A stretch of DNA of 64,000 nucleotides from Faecalicatena_A orotica (GCF_040545875.1 NZ_JBEPMR010000008.1), one strand, 5' to 3'; positions 16,997 through 25,449 are shown, numbered from the stretch's first letter. Numbers and translations: made by a program. The notes: generated by a model from the sequence alone, not told the origin.

Positions 16997-17689
16997 CTAT
17001 ACACTCTCCCACATATATCCTTTTCCATAAATTGTTTTGATAAAAACAGGGTTGGACGGGTCCTCTTCAAGCTTGTCCCTTAACCTGCGTATGCCTACTG
17101 ACAGTGCATTGTCTTCCACATACTCTGTTCCCTCCGGCCATACCCATTCCAGAAGCCGCTCTCTGGATAAGATCTGCTTTGGATTTGAAACCAGGAGATA
17201 TAAGATTCTCTGCTCTGTCTTACTCAGTTCAAAAGAGGAACCATTTTTATAAAATTCCATCGACTCAAATCGGAATAAAAAGGTTGGATCCCTGTATTCC
17301 TTTGGGCATTCTGCCCCATTTCTTCTGAGAAGTGCCCGTATCCTTGCACGCAGGACCATTAAACTGAAGGGTTTTGTAATATAATCATCTGCCCCGCTCT
17401 CCAGCCCCTTCACAATATCCAGTTCCATATCTTTTGCCGTTAACAAAGCAATCGGGAACTTCACATATTTTCGTATTTCACGGCAGAAATCCAGACCGCT
17501 GCCGTCCGGAAGACAGATATCGAGAATCAGCAAATCAAAAACGTTGTTTTTCAGAGATTCTCTTGCTTCTGCTATGTCTCGGCAGACTATAAATTCTAAC
17601 TCTTCGCTTTGAAGTGATAGTACAATACCCTCTGATAAATCATCGTCATCCTCTAAAATCATAACAGATTTTCTGTTTTTTTGTAACAT
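16997..17689 (-). CDS. OmpR-family response regulator of the ABC module
   Basis: 230 residues: receiver domain with the acidic pair in ILEDDDDLSEG, phosphoacceptor Asp in LLILDICLPDGSG (~residue 55) and Lys in DYITKPFS, followed by a winged-helix DNA-binding domain (AEYVEDNALSVGIRRLRDKLEE / TIYGKGYMW). It is first in a regulator-kinase pair directly upstream of the ABC genes and is the likely ligand of the AGAAAGAA direct repeats at 15999-16017. Confidence 0.92.
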   Translation of the reverse strand: MLQKNRKSVMILEDDDDLSEGIVLSLQSEELEFIVCRDIAEARESLKNNVFDLLILDICLPDGSGLDFCREIRKYVKFPIALLTAKDMELDIVKGLESGADDYITKPFSLMVLRARIRALLRRNGAECPKEYRDPTFLFRFESMEFYKNGSSFELSKTEQRILYLLVSNPKQILSRERLLEWVWPEGTEYVEDNALSVGIRRLRDKLEEDPSNPVFIKTIYGKGYMWESV

Positions 17690-17731
17690 AACCCCACCTC
17701 GCTGTCTTAACTATGTTTACAAAACAAAAAG

Positions 17732-18253
17732 TTACTGCCTTTTCAAAGCCTCATATGCATGTCTTGTAAAGCGGTGATACTGCAATCCGAATTCTTCCTG
17801 TTCCAAATAATAAACGTAAGGGTCAATCTCAGGATCGAGGAAGAATACACCCCATTCGTGTTCATCTACTTTTTCGACAGCTACATCATCGGAGAATGCC
17901 TTAAATACATTCACGATATCATCCACGGAGTTCCCCGGCTTAAATATTTCATCCAGAAAAGCCTTTAAAAACGGGCTGCCTGCTGTGTTTTCATGAATAT
18001 ATTTTACGCCCGAGGAAGGGACATGGATACAATAGCGGCCTTTTTCTCCGGTTTCTTTTATAGTCAGTGCACCCAGCTCGGGCCCAGTGGATTTGCAAAA
18101 TTCTACAATCGCATCCGGAAGGTTTCCCGGGGCAGCAGGGAGCAGCTCGAGGAGAGATTCCAGCGGGTAATACAGATTCATATCCTCTTCGCGATAGCCG
18201 ATTTTTATCTCACATTCTTTTATGTTATCGATGATATTTCTCTTTAAATCCAT
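17732..18253 (-). CDS. DUF3877-like protein
   Basis: 173 residues, soluble, acidic, no signal or membrane segment. The start (IIDNIKECEIKIGYREEDMNLYYP) and a conserved-looking end (YVYYLEQEEFGLQYHRFTRHAY) recall the DUF3877 family, small proteins of unknown function found mainly in Lachnospiraceae. AGGAGT lies 7 nt before the ATG at 18253; an ATG one codon earlier is also possible. The reading frame stays open far upstream, but those extra 95 codons show no coding character. Single gene, no functional clue from neighbours. Confidence 0.7.
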   Translation of the reverse strand: MDLKRNIIDNIKECEIKIGYREEDMNLYYPLESLLELLPAAPGNLPDAIVEFCKSTGPELGALTIKETGEKGRYCIHVPSSGVKYIHENTAGSPFLKAFLDEIFKPGNSVDDIVNVFKAFSDDVAVEKVDEHEWGVFFLDPEIDPYVYYLEQEEFGLQYHRFTRHAYEALKRQ

Positions 18254-18256
18254 CAT

Positions 18257-18572
18257 GTATACTCCTGTTCTTTCATTTGATTGTGTACCATCATGTATAT
18301 AGTCTTTTTCTAATATTATTATCATAACATTAGAAAATCTATTGCTCAATGTATTTCTTGTGTTTAGAGTATGCTTGACAACTATCATGCATTGAAAAAA
18401 CTGGAGCAGGGCAAGGCGTATTTGCAATTCATTATTCAGTAGCACTATTGACAGCGTTAAGCGAGGTAAAAGAGAAAAATGGCTTTGAGTAAACACAGTT
18501 GTAGAAAATAATCCGGAAAATGCGGAAAAATACGTCAAATGTAATAAAATTCCAGATTTTTCATGAAACTAA
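18257..18572. other. Gene-free AT-rich stretch
   Basis: Nothing recognisable. It should carry the promoter of the DUF3877 gene on the minus strand and the region upstream of the amino acid transporter promoter. A 23-codon ATG reading near 18371 has no ribosome site and no recognisable product. Confidence 0.4.
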
Positions 18573-18601
18573 TTGACAATACAAAAAATGCAGACTATAC
18601 T
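18573..18601 (+). promoter_or_regulatory. Promoter of the polar amino acid ABC operon
   Basis: TTGACA (18573-18578), 17-bp spacer, TATACT (18596-18601). It gives a leader of ~150 nt before the binding-protein gene. Confidence 0.8.
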
Positions 18602-18683
18602 TGCACTAAATTCAAACCGGCCGGGTCATACAAAAATTGTGGGCTGGATAACGGCGGGCAGAGAATTCATATAACACGTGAAC

Positions 18684-18717
18684 AAGGGCGTTTACTTCTT
18701 TTGAGGTAAGCGCCCTT
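18684..18717 (+). promoter_or_regulatory. Leader hairpin, possible attenuator
   Basis: A 12-bp stem (18684-18695 with 18706-18717, one G-U pair) sits in the 5' leader, 40 bp before the start codon, with only a weak T-run after it. An upstream pairing CCGGCC/GGCTGG (~18617-18650) suggests a folded leader. I could not match it to a known riboswitch class. Confidence 0.45.
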
Positions 18718-18757
18718 TGTGTATGCCTGTTTTTCAGGGAAAGAGAGGAGAATTATG

Positions 18758-19678
18758 ATGAAGAGAAAGATAATCAGCACAATGATCGCGGCAGCAATGG
18801 CGGCCGTACTGGCGGCAGGATGCGGCAGTTCGAAAGCAGCAGGGACTTCTGCCGGGGTGAAGGATTCTTCAAAAACTACAGCAGAACAATCGTCAGAAGG
18901 AGCATCAAAAAAGGTATTGAGAGTGGGTATGGAATGTGCGTATGCTCCTTTTAACTGGACCCAGGAAACAGACGAGGTCGCTAATGATGATAAAGCGGTT
19001 CCGATATATGGCACAAATTATTACGCATACGGCTATGATGTCATGATGGCTAAGAAGATTGCCGATGGACTTGGATGGGATCTGGAAGTACATAAGGTTG
19101 AATGGGATTCTATTGGTATGGGGCTGGACTCGAAGGAGTATGACTGCATCATAGCCGGTATGGGAAAGACGAACGAGAGGGAGCAGGCCTACGATTTTAC
19201 GGAACCCTATTATTACAGAGATATTTGCATTACAGTCAAAAAGGGCAGCGGGCTGGAGGATATCAAGAAGCTGTCGGATTTCAAAGGAAAGGATATTACC
19301 GTGACAACACAGCTTGGTACGGCATGGGTAGATCTGCTGGACCAGATACCTGATGTACAGCTTGGAGCAAATTATGCAACGACGGCGGAATGCTTTATGG
19401 CTGTTTCAAACGGTGCAGCGGATGCCTGTGTGATTGATCTGCCGACTTCCCAGTCGGCTGCACTGACAAACGATGACCTGGTACTGCTTGATCTGGATGA
19501 GAGAGACACGATTGAAGACCCTACGGGTTCAACCAACGTATGTATTGCAGTACGCAAAGGGGATACGGAACTGAAAGACAGCATTCAGGGGGTAATGGAT
19601 CAGATTTCATGGAATGATAAAGCAAAAATGGATGAGATGATGGGCGAAGCAATCAAACTACAGCCTGCGGCTAATTAA
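18758..19678 (+). CDS. Polar amino acid ABC transporter substrate-binding lipoprotein
   Basis: 306 residues. Lipoprotein signal with LAAGC lipobox, a low-complexity Ser/Ala/Lys linker, then a family 3 (HisJ/GlnH type) binding domain starting LRVGMECAYAPFNW and including GYDVMMAKKIADGLGW and FTEPYYYRD. These are standard for polar amino acid binding. AGGAG lies 7 nt before this ATG; the ATG one codon upstream is nearly as good. It is first in an operon with a permease, ATPase, a cytidylate-kinase-like protein and an aminotransferase, so the ligand may be a substrate for transamination, such as an ornithine- or GABA-like amine. That is inference. Confidence 0.9.
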   Translation: MKRKIISTMIAAAMAAVLAAGCGSSKAAGTSAGVKDSSKTTAEQSSEGASKKVLRVGMECAYAPFNWTQETDEVANDDKAVPIYGTNYYAYGYDVMMAKKIADGLGWDLEVHKVEWDSIGMGLDSKEYDCIIAGMGKTNEREQAYDFTEPYYYRDICITVKKGSGLEDIKKLSDFKGKDITVTTQLGTAWVDLLDQIPDVQLGANYATTAECFMAVSNGAADACVIDLPTSQSAALTNDDLVLLDLDERDTIEDPTGSTNVCIAVRKGDTELKDSIQGVMDQISWNDKAKMDEMMGEAIKLQPAAN

Positions 19679-19726
19679 GTATTTGGGGCAGGATGCTTCT
19701 GCCCCCGCATAAAGGAGGGATAAAAT

Positions 19727-20497
19727 ATGGGTTCAGGAATCTTGCTTTCGGCGAATCCCGGGAGTTCCTTGGAATGGATGATTTTTCTGGCGCAGAAGTA
19801 TTCCGGCTTGTTTATAGAGGGGACGCTCAATACCCTGTATGTGGCAGTGACAGGGACGATTGCAGGTTTCCTGCTGGGATATCTGATAGGAATCATTGAA
19901 GACATAAAACTGAATAAGGAAGATCACATCTTTAAAAAAGTATTTATTTGGATTCTGAAGGGAATCTCATGGATTTATGTAGAGTTGTTCCGCGGAACGC
20001 CGATGATTGTACAGGGGATGATCCTGTATTACGGGCTTTTGCAGGCAGATGTGAAAATCGCATCTGTTACCGCAGGTATTTTAGTTACGGTTTTGAATAC
20101 GGGGGCCTATATGTCTGAAACTGTCCGGGCGGGGATTAAGTCTGTCGAGGGCGGACAGCGGGAGGGGGCTCTGGCTCTGGGAATGTCGCCTATGAAGGCA
20201 ATGTTTCAGGTAATCCTCCCACAGGCATTTAAAAACATAATTCCAGAAATGGCTAATATGTTTTTAACTAATTTAAAGATGACATCTGTGCTGAATGTAA
20301 TCGGCGTATCAGAGCTCTTTATGATGGCGAAAACCGCGGGAGGAACGTATTACAAATATTTTGAGTCATATCTGGTGATTGCCCTTATCTATCTGGTGCT
20401 CTGCTTCATCTTTAACCGGCTGTTTATCCTGCTTGAGAAAGCAACGGCAGGAAAGAAGGATTATGTACTGGCAGTGGAATACATGGAAAATCAATAG
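19727..20497 (+). CDS. Polar amino acid ABC transporter permease
   Basis: 256 residues, HisM/GlnP family, with five or so hydrophobic segments. The N-terminal family motif appears as GTLNTLYVAV (~30), then ELFRGTPMIVQ (~88), and the EAA loop that contacts the ATPase is QREGALALGMSPMKAMFQVILPQ (~141-163). GGAGGGAT precedes the ATG. It sits between binding protein and ATPase genes of the same importer. The N-terminus before the first membrane segment is short and unremarkable. Confidence 0.94.
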   Translation: MGSGILLSANPGSSLEWMIFLAQKYSGLFIEGTLNTLYVAVTGTIAGFLLGYLIGIIEDIKLNKEDHIFKKVFIWILKGISWIYVELFRGTPMIVQGMILYYGLLQADVKIASVTAGILVTVLNTGAYMSETVRAGIKSVEGGQREGALALGMSPMKAMFQVILPQAFKNIIPEMANMFLTNLKMTSVLNVIGVSELFMMAKTAGGTYYKYFESYLVIALIYLVLCFIFNRLFILLEKATAGKKDYVLAVEYMENQ

Positions 20498-20532
20498 CGG
20501 GGAGTATCTGAAAAATAGAAGAGGAGGCAGCT

Positions 20533-21276
20533 ATGAGCAGGGAATATATAATCAGTATCGAAGAACTGAGCAAGTCCTTCGGAAACCATGAAGTTTTGAG
20601 AAAGATTGATTTTTCGGTGGAGAGGGGGGAAGTGATTTGTATTGTAGGGTCTTCCGGGTCCGGGAAATCTACGCTCCTGCGGTGTATCAACCGGCTGGAG
20701 CACCAGACATCAGGGAAGGTCCTTTACCACGGCAGGGAAGTGCGGGATGTCCAGAAGGAAGTGAACGAATACCGCTCCAAAGTCGGGATGGTATTCCAAT
20801 CCTTCAATTTGTTTAATAACATGAGCGTTCTTCAGAATTGTATGGCAGGGACGAGAAAGGTCCTGCACCTGTCCAGACAGGAGGCGTTTGCACGGGCAAT
20901 CGAACATTTGAAACAGGTGGGGATGGCACCGTTTATCAATGCTTACCCATCACAGCTTTCCGGCGGCCAGAAACAGAGGGTAGCCATCGCCAGGGCATTA
21001 TGCATGAATCCGGAGGTCCTGCTTTTTGATGAACCGACCAGTGCACTGGATCCCGAGATGGTAGGGGATGTATTAAATGTCATGAAAGAACTGGCGCTGA
21101 CGGGACTGACGATGATCATTGTGACACATGAAATGGGATTTGCCAGAGATGTATCCACACGGACCATCTTTATGGATAAGGGATATATCGCTGAAGATGA
21201 CACACCTGCCCGGCTGTTCACGAATCCAAAGAATCCAAGGACAAGAGAGTTTTTAAGCCGGTTTATGGCAGGGTAA
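20533..21276 (+). CDS. Polar amino acid ABC transporter ATP-binding protein
   Basis: 247 residues of the GlnQ/HisP class: GSSGSGKSTLLRCINRLE (Walker A, ~39-56), FNLFNNMSVLQN (Q-loop), LSGGQKQRVAIARAL (signature) and LLFDEPTSALDPEM (Walker B). It energises the permease encoded just upstream. AGAGGAGGCAG precedes the ATG. The next gene begins 18 bp downstream, so the operon continues beyond the transporter itself. Confidence 0.95.
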   Translation: MSREYIISIEELSKSFGNHEVLRKIDFSVERGEVICIVGSSGSGKSTLLRCINRLEHQTSGKVLYHGREVRDVQKEVNEYRSKVGMVFQSFNLFNNMSVLQNCMAGTRKVLHLSRQEAFARAIEHLKQVGMAPFINAYPSQLSGGQKQRVAIARALCMNPEVLLFDEPTSALDPEMVGDVLNVMKELALTGLTMIIVTHEMGFARDVSTRTIFMDKGYIAEDDTPARLFTNPKNPRTREFLSRFMAG

Positions 21277-21294
21277 GGAGAAGGAGAGGGTGAG

Positions 21295-21924
21295 ATGGAA
21301 CAATTTGTAGTGACATTTGCCAGAGGATTCGGCAGCGGCGGGAAGGAGATCGCCTCCAGACTCGCGGCAGATCTCGGGATTCATTGTTACGAGAACAGAA
21401 TCCTGACACTTGCGTCCCAGATGAGCGGACTGGACGAAAATGTATTTACCGAGGTGAATGAGAGGATACGGTCAACCGGCGGTTTCTCAGGCTTCCTGAG
21501 GGGGCTCCCGAGATCCAGGCAGTATATTACGAGGAATGATGAATTTGTATCGGATGATACGCTGTTTGAATATCAGAAGAAGATCATCAGGGACCTTGCG
21601 GATACAGAATCGTGTGTTATCGTAGGAAAATGTGCAGACTGGGTTCTCAGAGGCAGGGAGAATGTAGTGAGCATCTATATAGAAGCACCACGGGATTTTT
21701 GCATTAAGCGGACGGTGGAACATATGAAGGTAACAGAGGAAACTGCAAATGCGACGATTGAGCATACCGACAAGTACCGTGCGGATTATTATAAATATTA
21801 TACAAGGGGAAATGACTGGAACAATCCGGTTAATTATGATATGACTCTGAACAGCGAAAAGGCGGGTATCGATAATTGCGTACAGATCATTGAGTCTTAT
21901 TTAAAAATCAAACAGTTGATTTAA
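21295..21924 (+). CDS. Cytidylate kinase-like protein
   Basis: 209 residues of the Cytidylate_kin_2 type (AAA_26/PF13189). The N-terminal phosphate loop is RGFGSGGKEIASRLA, followed by DLGIHCYENRIL, a helical segment, CVIVGKCADWVLRG and VVSIYIEAPRDFCIKR. True CMP kinases have GPxGSGK; here the loop is changed, as usual in this uncharacterised family. Such genes often stand near transporters and metabolic genes in Clostridia with no known role. The position, 18 bp after the ABC ATPase and 47 bp before the aminotransferase, implies the same transcript. Confidence 0.82.
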   Translation: MEQFVVTFARGFGSGGKEIASRLAADLGIHCYENRILTLASQMSGLDENVFTEVNERIRSTGGFSGFLRGLPRSRQYITRNDEFVSDDTLFEYQKKIIRDLADTESCVIVGKCADWVLRGRENVVSIYIEAPRDFCIKRTVEHMKVTEETANATIEHTDKYRADYYKYYTRGNDWNNPVNYDMTLNSEKAGIDNCVQIIESYLKIKQLI

Positions 21925-21971
21925 GAAGAAGCCGTTTAAAAATATGTAGATTGAAAGGGAGGAGAAACAAA

Positions 21972-23207
21972 ATGAGATTAAAGGATACGGGGCTGACGGA
22001 GCAGGATATCAAGAATAAAGTGAAGAAATATATGATTGAAACATATGACAGATTTGATTTTGTGGCAGAGACTGCGAAGGATATGTATATGTACGGAACA
22101 GACGGGACTGCTTATCTGGATTTTTATGCGGGAATCGCGGTAAACAGTACAGGAAACTGTAATAAAAGGGTGGTTGACGCTGTCAGGGACCAATGCAAAG
22201 ACCTGATGCAGACATTCAACTATCCATATTCCATCCCGCAGGCATTGCTCGCGGAGAAAATCTGTACGACAATCGGCATGGACAAAGTATTCTTTGAGAA
22301 TTCAGGCGCCGAGGCAAATGAGGCGATGATCAAGATGGCAAGGAAGTTCGGAGTTGAAAAATACGGGCCGCACAAATATAATATCGTGACTGCCAGAAAT
22401 TCCTTTCACGGGAGGACATTCGGGGCAATGAGTGCCACAGGGCAGCCGGATAATGCCTGCCAGATCGGTTTTGGCGAAATGACTCCCGGCTTTTCCTATG
22501 CAGAATATAATAATCTGGCATCATTCCGGGAGGCCGTAAACGACCATACGATTGCTGTCATGATAGAGCCGGTCCAGGGGGAAGGCGGCGTTCATCCCGC
22601 CACACAGGAGTTTATGCATGGCCTTAAGAAGCTGTGTGATGAGAAGGGGCTGCTCCTGCTGCTGGATGAGGTGCAGACTGGATGGTGCAGAACGGGAAGC
22701 GTTATGAGTTACATGAATTATGGAATCAAGCCTGATATTGTTTCAATGGCAAAAGCACTGGGCGGCGGGATGCCGGTCGGAGCCATCTGTGCAAAGGCAA
22801 AAGTAGCCAAGGCTTTTACAAAAGGCTCCCACGGAAGTACCTTCGGGGGACATCCGGTCTGTTGTGCCGCGGCACTCGCAGAGATAAACGAACTGCTTGA
22901 CCGCCACTGTGCCGAGAATGCCAAGAAAATGGGGGATTATTTCTCCGGCCTTCTGGAAACACTCCCGCATGTCCGGGAAGTCCGCCATCAGGGGCTATTT
23001 GTAGGAGTAGAGTTCGAGGACGGCGTGAGAGGGGAAGATGTGAAACACGAGTGTTTTGAACGGAAGCTGCTGATTACGGCAATCGGCTCCAGTATCATCC
23101 GTATGGTCCCCCCACTGATTGTGACAGAAGAGGAATGCGATAAAGCATTCGGAATTATATACGATGCGGTGATGGCTCTGACGGGACAGGAGGTACAGGC
23201 ATCGTAG
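21972..23207 (+). CDS. Class III aminotransferase (acetylornithine/GABA-type)
   Basis: 411 residues, PLP-dependent. Seen are FFENSGAEANEAMIKMAR (~103-120), FHGRTFGAMSATG, EPVQGEGGVHPA, LLLLDEVQTGWCRTG (cofactor-binding Asp ~228), the PLP lysine in SMAKALGGGMPVGA (~256) and STFGGHPVCCAAAL. Length and motifs fit the ArgD/GabT/RocD branch, with the closest look being acetylornithine aminotransferase, but no arginine genes are nearby. The start at 21972 is set by GGGAGGAG 5-6 nt upstream. Operon context with a polar amino acid importer suggests catabolism of an imported omega-amino acid. Confidence 0.88.
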   Translation: MRLKDTGLTEQDIKNKVKKYMIETYDRFDFVAETAKDMYMYGTDGTAYLDFYAGIAVNSTGNCNKRVVDAVRDQCKDLMQTFNYPYSIPQALLAEKICTTIGMDKVFFENSGAEANEAMIKMARKFGVEKYGPHKYNIVTARNSFHGRTFGAMSATGQPDNACQIGFGEMTPGFSYAEYNNLASFREAVNDHTIAVMIEPVQGEGGVHPATQEFMHGLKKLCDEKGLLLLLDEVQTGWCRTGSVMSYMNYGIKPDIVSMAKALGGGMPVGAICAKAKVAKAFTKGSHGSTFGGHPVCCAAALAEINELLDRHCAENAKKMGDYFSGLLETLPHVREVRHQGLFVGVEFEDGVRGEDVKHECFERKLLITAIGSSIIRMVPPLIVTEEECDKAFGIIYDAVMALTGQEVQAS

Positions 23208-23255
23208 GATGCGGATTATAATTCCCTGCCCCGATTTGTCTTAAAACTCAAATGT

Positions 23256-23864
23256 TTATCTGGTAACAACACCAAGCTCGGCCAGTTTTTCAACCGTATC
23301 TTCATAGGAGGTAAAAAGTATACCGTGGAGGCCGAGTTTTTTTGCATCCTCAACATTTTCAAAATAATCGTCTATAAATACTGCTTCGTCCGGCTCAATT
23401 CCGTAGCGTTCCATTAAAGTCCTGTAAATAGCGGGTTCCGGCTTTACCATCTTCTCCCTGAAGGACAGAATGCCGCCGTCAGTATACTTTAAAAAATTTA
23501 ACTCGTCCTGTGTCTGGTTGTACATATGTTCTGCATAATTAGAGAGGACATAGACGTTCAGCCCTTCCTTCTTCAGTGCACATATCCACGGGATGGCGTA
23601 TTCAAACTGATGAATACATCTCCCAATAGAAGCGAATACGCTTTCGATTTCTGACTGATATTCAGGAGCATTTTTGATAAAAAGGGCTAACATTTCTTCC
23701 GTGGAATATGTTCCGCGGTCGAATTCGTTCCATTCAGGACTCAGGAACATGGCCGTGCTTATGGCCTCTTTTGTTTCTTGTGAATATGGAAAGGTGTCCA
23801 GGGCAGCCCTCCAATTATAATCAACCAATACATTGCCGATATCAAAGATAATTGTTTTTATCAT
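23256..23864 (-). CDS. HAD-superfamily phosphatase (YihX-like)
   Basis: 202 residues. HAD motif I is FDIGNVLVDYNW, where the second Asp of DxD is replaced by Gly-Asn as in the YihX (sugar phosphatase) branch. Motif II is VLSNYAEH, the motif III lysine is in MVKPEPAIY, and motif IV is VFIDDYFENVEDA. The small helical cap between residues ~15 and 90 is of the C1 type. AGGAGG lies 5 nt before the ATG at 23864. Likely substrate is a small sugar phosphate. Convergent with the aminotransferase operon and not clearly linked to its neighbours. Confidence 0.85.
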   Translation of the reverse strand: MIKTIIFDIGNVLVDYNWRAALDTFPYSQETKEAISTAMFLSPEWNEFDRGTYSTEEMLALFIKNAPEYQSEIESVFASIGRCIHQFEYAIPWICALKKEGLNVYVLSNYAEHMYNQTQDELNFLKYTDGGILSFREKMVKPEPAIYRTLMERYGIEPDEAVFIDDYFENVEDAKKLGLHGILFTSYEDTVEKLAELGVVTR

Positions 23865-23971
23865 ATTGTCCTCCTGCAAATAGAATATATAGATTTACTT
23901 ATTCATTGTATCATTCAACGTATATACAGGCAAATTATTTTTTCATCTTGACTTTGTAAAGAAGAATTATA

Positions 23972-24116
23972 GTTACTGTTCACACCGTGCCGTGCACCCT
24001 GCTGCACGGCATCGGGCCAATAAAGTGATGGTCTCAGGGCATCTGCTTCTCGCCGAAGGCGACTTGAAATAAGCAGATGCCGTTACTGTGCACGCCCGCA
24101 GGGTGTGAACAGTAAC
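23972..24116. mobile_element. 145-bp MITE-like element with 15-bp TIRs and 8-bp target duplication
   Basis: GTTACTGTTCACACC at 23972-23986 is repeated perfectly in inverted orientation at 24102-24116. The element is bordered by GAATTATA on both sides (23964-23971 and 24117-24124), a perfect 8-bp direct repeat. Inside are hairpins TGCCGTGC/GCACGGCA, CGCC/GGCG, GCATCTGCTT/AAGCAGATGC (24039-24048 with 24071-24080) and a partial terminal repeat GTTACTGTGCACGC near 24082. No coding capacity. A second, truncated copy is at 11433-11500. These are the features of a non-autonomous transposon moved by a transposase elsewhere in the genome. Confidence 0.87.
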
Positions 24117-24141
24117 GAATTATAAATGGCTTTCCAGAGTG

Positions 24142-24170
24142 TTGACAAAATGATATCAAAATGATATCAT
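24142..24170 (+). promoter_or_regulatory. Promoter with tandem 11-bp operator repeats
   Basis: TTGACA (24142-24147), 17-bp spacer, TATCAT (24165-24170). The spacer and -10 box are filled by two perfect tandem copies of AAATGATATCA (24148-24158 and 24159-24169), each holding the 8-bp palindrome TGATATCA. Short palindromes repeated at one helical turn are a usual target of ribbon-helix-helix repressors, and such a protein is encoded as the second gene of this operon. Confidence 0.75.
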
Positions 24171-24223
24171 TTGAATATAAACAAAGAGGGATATTGGTCT
24201 TGATTTGAAAGGAAGGCACTATT

Positions 24224-25243
24224 ATGACTGAAAAGATTCTGGGTACTAAAAAGAATGGTATGCTTGTATTGGTTGTCACGACACTGCTCTACATGGCAGC
24301 TGTGGCAGGATGTATTGCTGGGGGATTTATCATGGACGATAAGGGCTCGCCAGTACTGCTGATTGTCAGTATAGTCTGGCTTGTTATCGGATGGGTTCCG
24401 TTTTGCGGACTGCGGGTCCTTAAACCCCAGGAGGCACTGGTATTGACACTTTTTGGTAAGTATGTGGGTACGTTAAAGGAAGACGGCTTCTATTTTGTAA
24501 ATCCTTTCTGCACAAGTGTTAACCCGGCAGCAAAGACGAAGCTGAACCAGAGCGGGGATGTGGACGGAGGAGCACGTAAAACCTTGTCCCTTACTATGAA
24601 GAATGATATTCCGGCGGCGGAGGCACCCAGTAAGAAGATTTCTCTTAAAATTATGACACTGAATAATAATCGGCAGAAGATTAATGACTGCCTCGGCAAC
24701 CCGATTGAAATCGGCATTGCAGTCATGTGGCGGGTGACGGATACGGCCAAGGCTGTATTCAACGTGGATAATTATAAGGAATATCTCTCACTGCAGTGTG
24801 ACAGTGCGCTTCGGAATATCGTAAGGATCTACCCATACGACGTGGCACCTAACATAGATACTACAGGTGACGGGGTTGCGGACGAGGGCAGTCTGCGTGG
24901 CTCCAGTGAAGTAGTTGCATCAAGGATCCGGGATGAGATCCAGCAGAAGGTAACGGAAGCAGGATTAGAGATCATTGAGGCACGCATTACCTATTTGGCT
25001 TATGCGCAGGAGATTGCAGCCGTTATGCTCCAGAGGCAGCAGGCTTCAGCTATCATTGACGCAAGGAAGATGATCGTAGACGGGGCAGTGGGCATGGTAG
25101 AGATGGCCCTTGACCGTCTGAATGAGAAAGAGATTGTGGAACTGGATGAGGAAAGAAAAGCGGCTATGGTTTCCAATCTGCTTGTAGTGTTGTGTGGAAG
25201 TCACGACACACAGCCTATCGTTAATACAGGAAGCCTATACTAA
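24224..25243 (+). CDS. SPFH/band-7 domain membrane protein
   Basis: 339 residues. Two hydrophobic segments near the N-terminus (~13-35 and ~45-65) are followed by an SPFH domain starting LRVLKPQEALVLTLFGKYVGTL and running to about residue 290. The AQEIAAVMLQRQQASAIIDARK stretch is the helical part that drives oligomerisation. This is the stomatin/flotillin-like organisation; such proteins form membrane-bound cage-like assemblies with roles in membrane quality control. An inserted segment of ~45 residues after residue ~100 interrupts the usual spacing. It is followed after 2 bp by the small ribbon-helix-helix gene. Confidence 0.88.
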   Translation: MTEKILGTKKNGMLVLVVTTLLYMAAVAGCIAGGFIMDDKGSPVLLIVSIVWLVIGWVPFCGLRVLKPQEALVLTLFGKYVGTLKEDGFYFVNPFCTSVNPAAKTKLNQSGDVDGGARKTLSLTMKNDIPAAEAPSKKISLKIMTLNNNRQKINDCLGNPIEIGIAVMWRVTDTAKAVFNVDNYKEYLSLQCDSALRNIVRIYPYDVAPNIDTTGDGVADEGSLRGSSEVVASRIRDEIQQKVTEAGLEIIEARITYLAYAQEIAAVMLQRQQASAIIDARKMIVDGAVGMVEMALDRLNEKEIVELDEERKAAMVSNLLVVLCGSHDTQPIVNTGSLY

Positions 25244-25245
25244 GT

Positions 25246-25449
25246 ATGACAGAGTCAAGAAAAAAACAGGTTCCCCTGAGGCTTTCCGAAAAATTGTACA
25301 ATGCCATTGCCGCATGGGCCGAAGACGATTTCCGCTCTGTGAACGGACAAATTGAGTATCTCCTGACAGAATGTGTACGGCAGAGAAAGAAAGATGGGAA
25401 ATATGTTTCAGAGCATTTGGATGAACCTCCGGAACTGGATATAAAATAA
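25246..25449 (+). CDS. Small ribbon-helix-helix (Arc-like) protein
   Basis: 67 residues. The short strand KQVPLRLSEKLYNAI followed by helices AAWAEDDFRSVNGQIEYLL and TECVRQRKKDG matches the Arc/MetJ ribbon-helix-helix pattern. RHH proteins bind DNA as dimers of dimers on short palindromes. It starts 2 bp after the SPFH stop codon and is surely cotranscribed. It probably represses its own promoter through the tandem TGATATCA sites upstream of the SPFH gene. This link is an inference. Confidence 0.78.
   Translation: MTESRKKQVPLRLSEKLYNAIAAWAEDDFRSVNGQIEYLLTECVRQRKKDGKYVSEHLDEPPELDIK

Noticed and set aside
17732..18538. Long minus-strand reading adding ~95 codons before the DUF3877 gene
   Set aside because: A good ribosome site and the family start lie at 18253; the extra part has no coding character and would cover the promoter.
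18608..18757. Guanidine-I (ykkC), lysine or glycine riboswitch in the amino acid operon leader
   Set aside because: ACGGCGGG resembles part of ykkC, but the other conserved segments of that class and of the others are absent.
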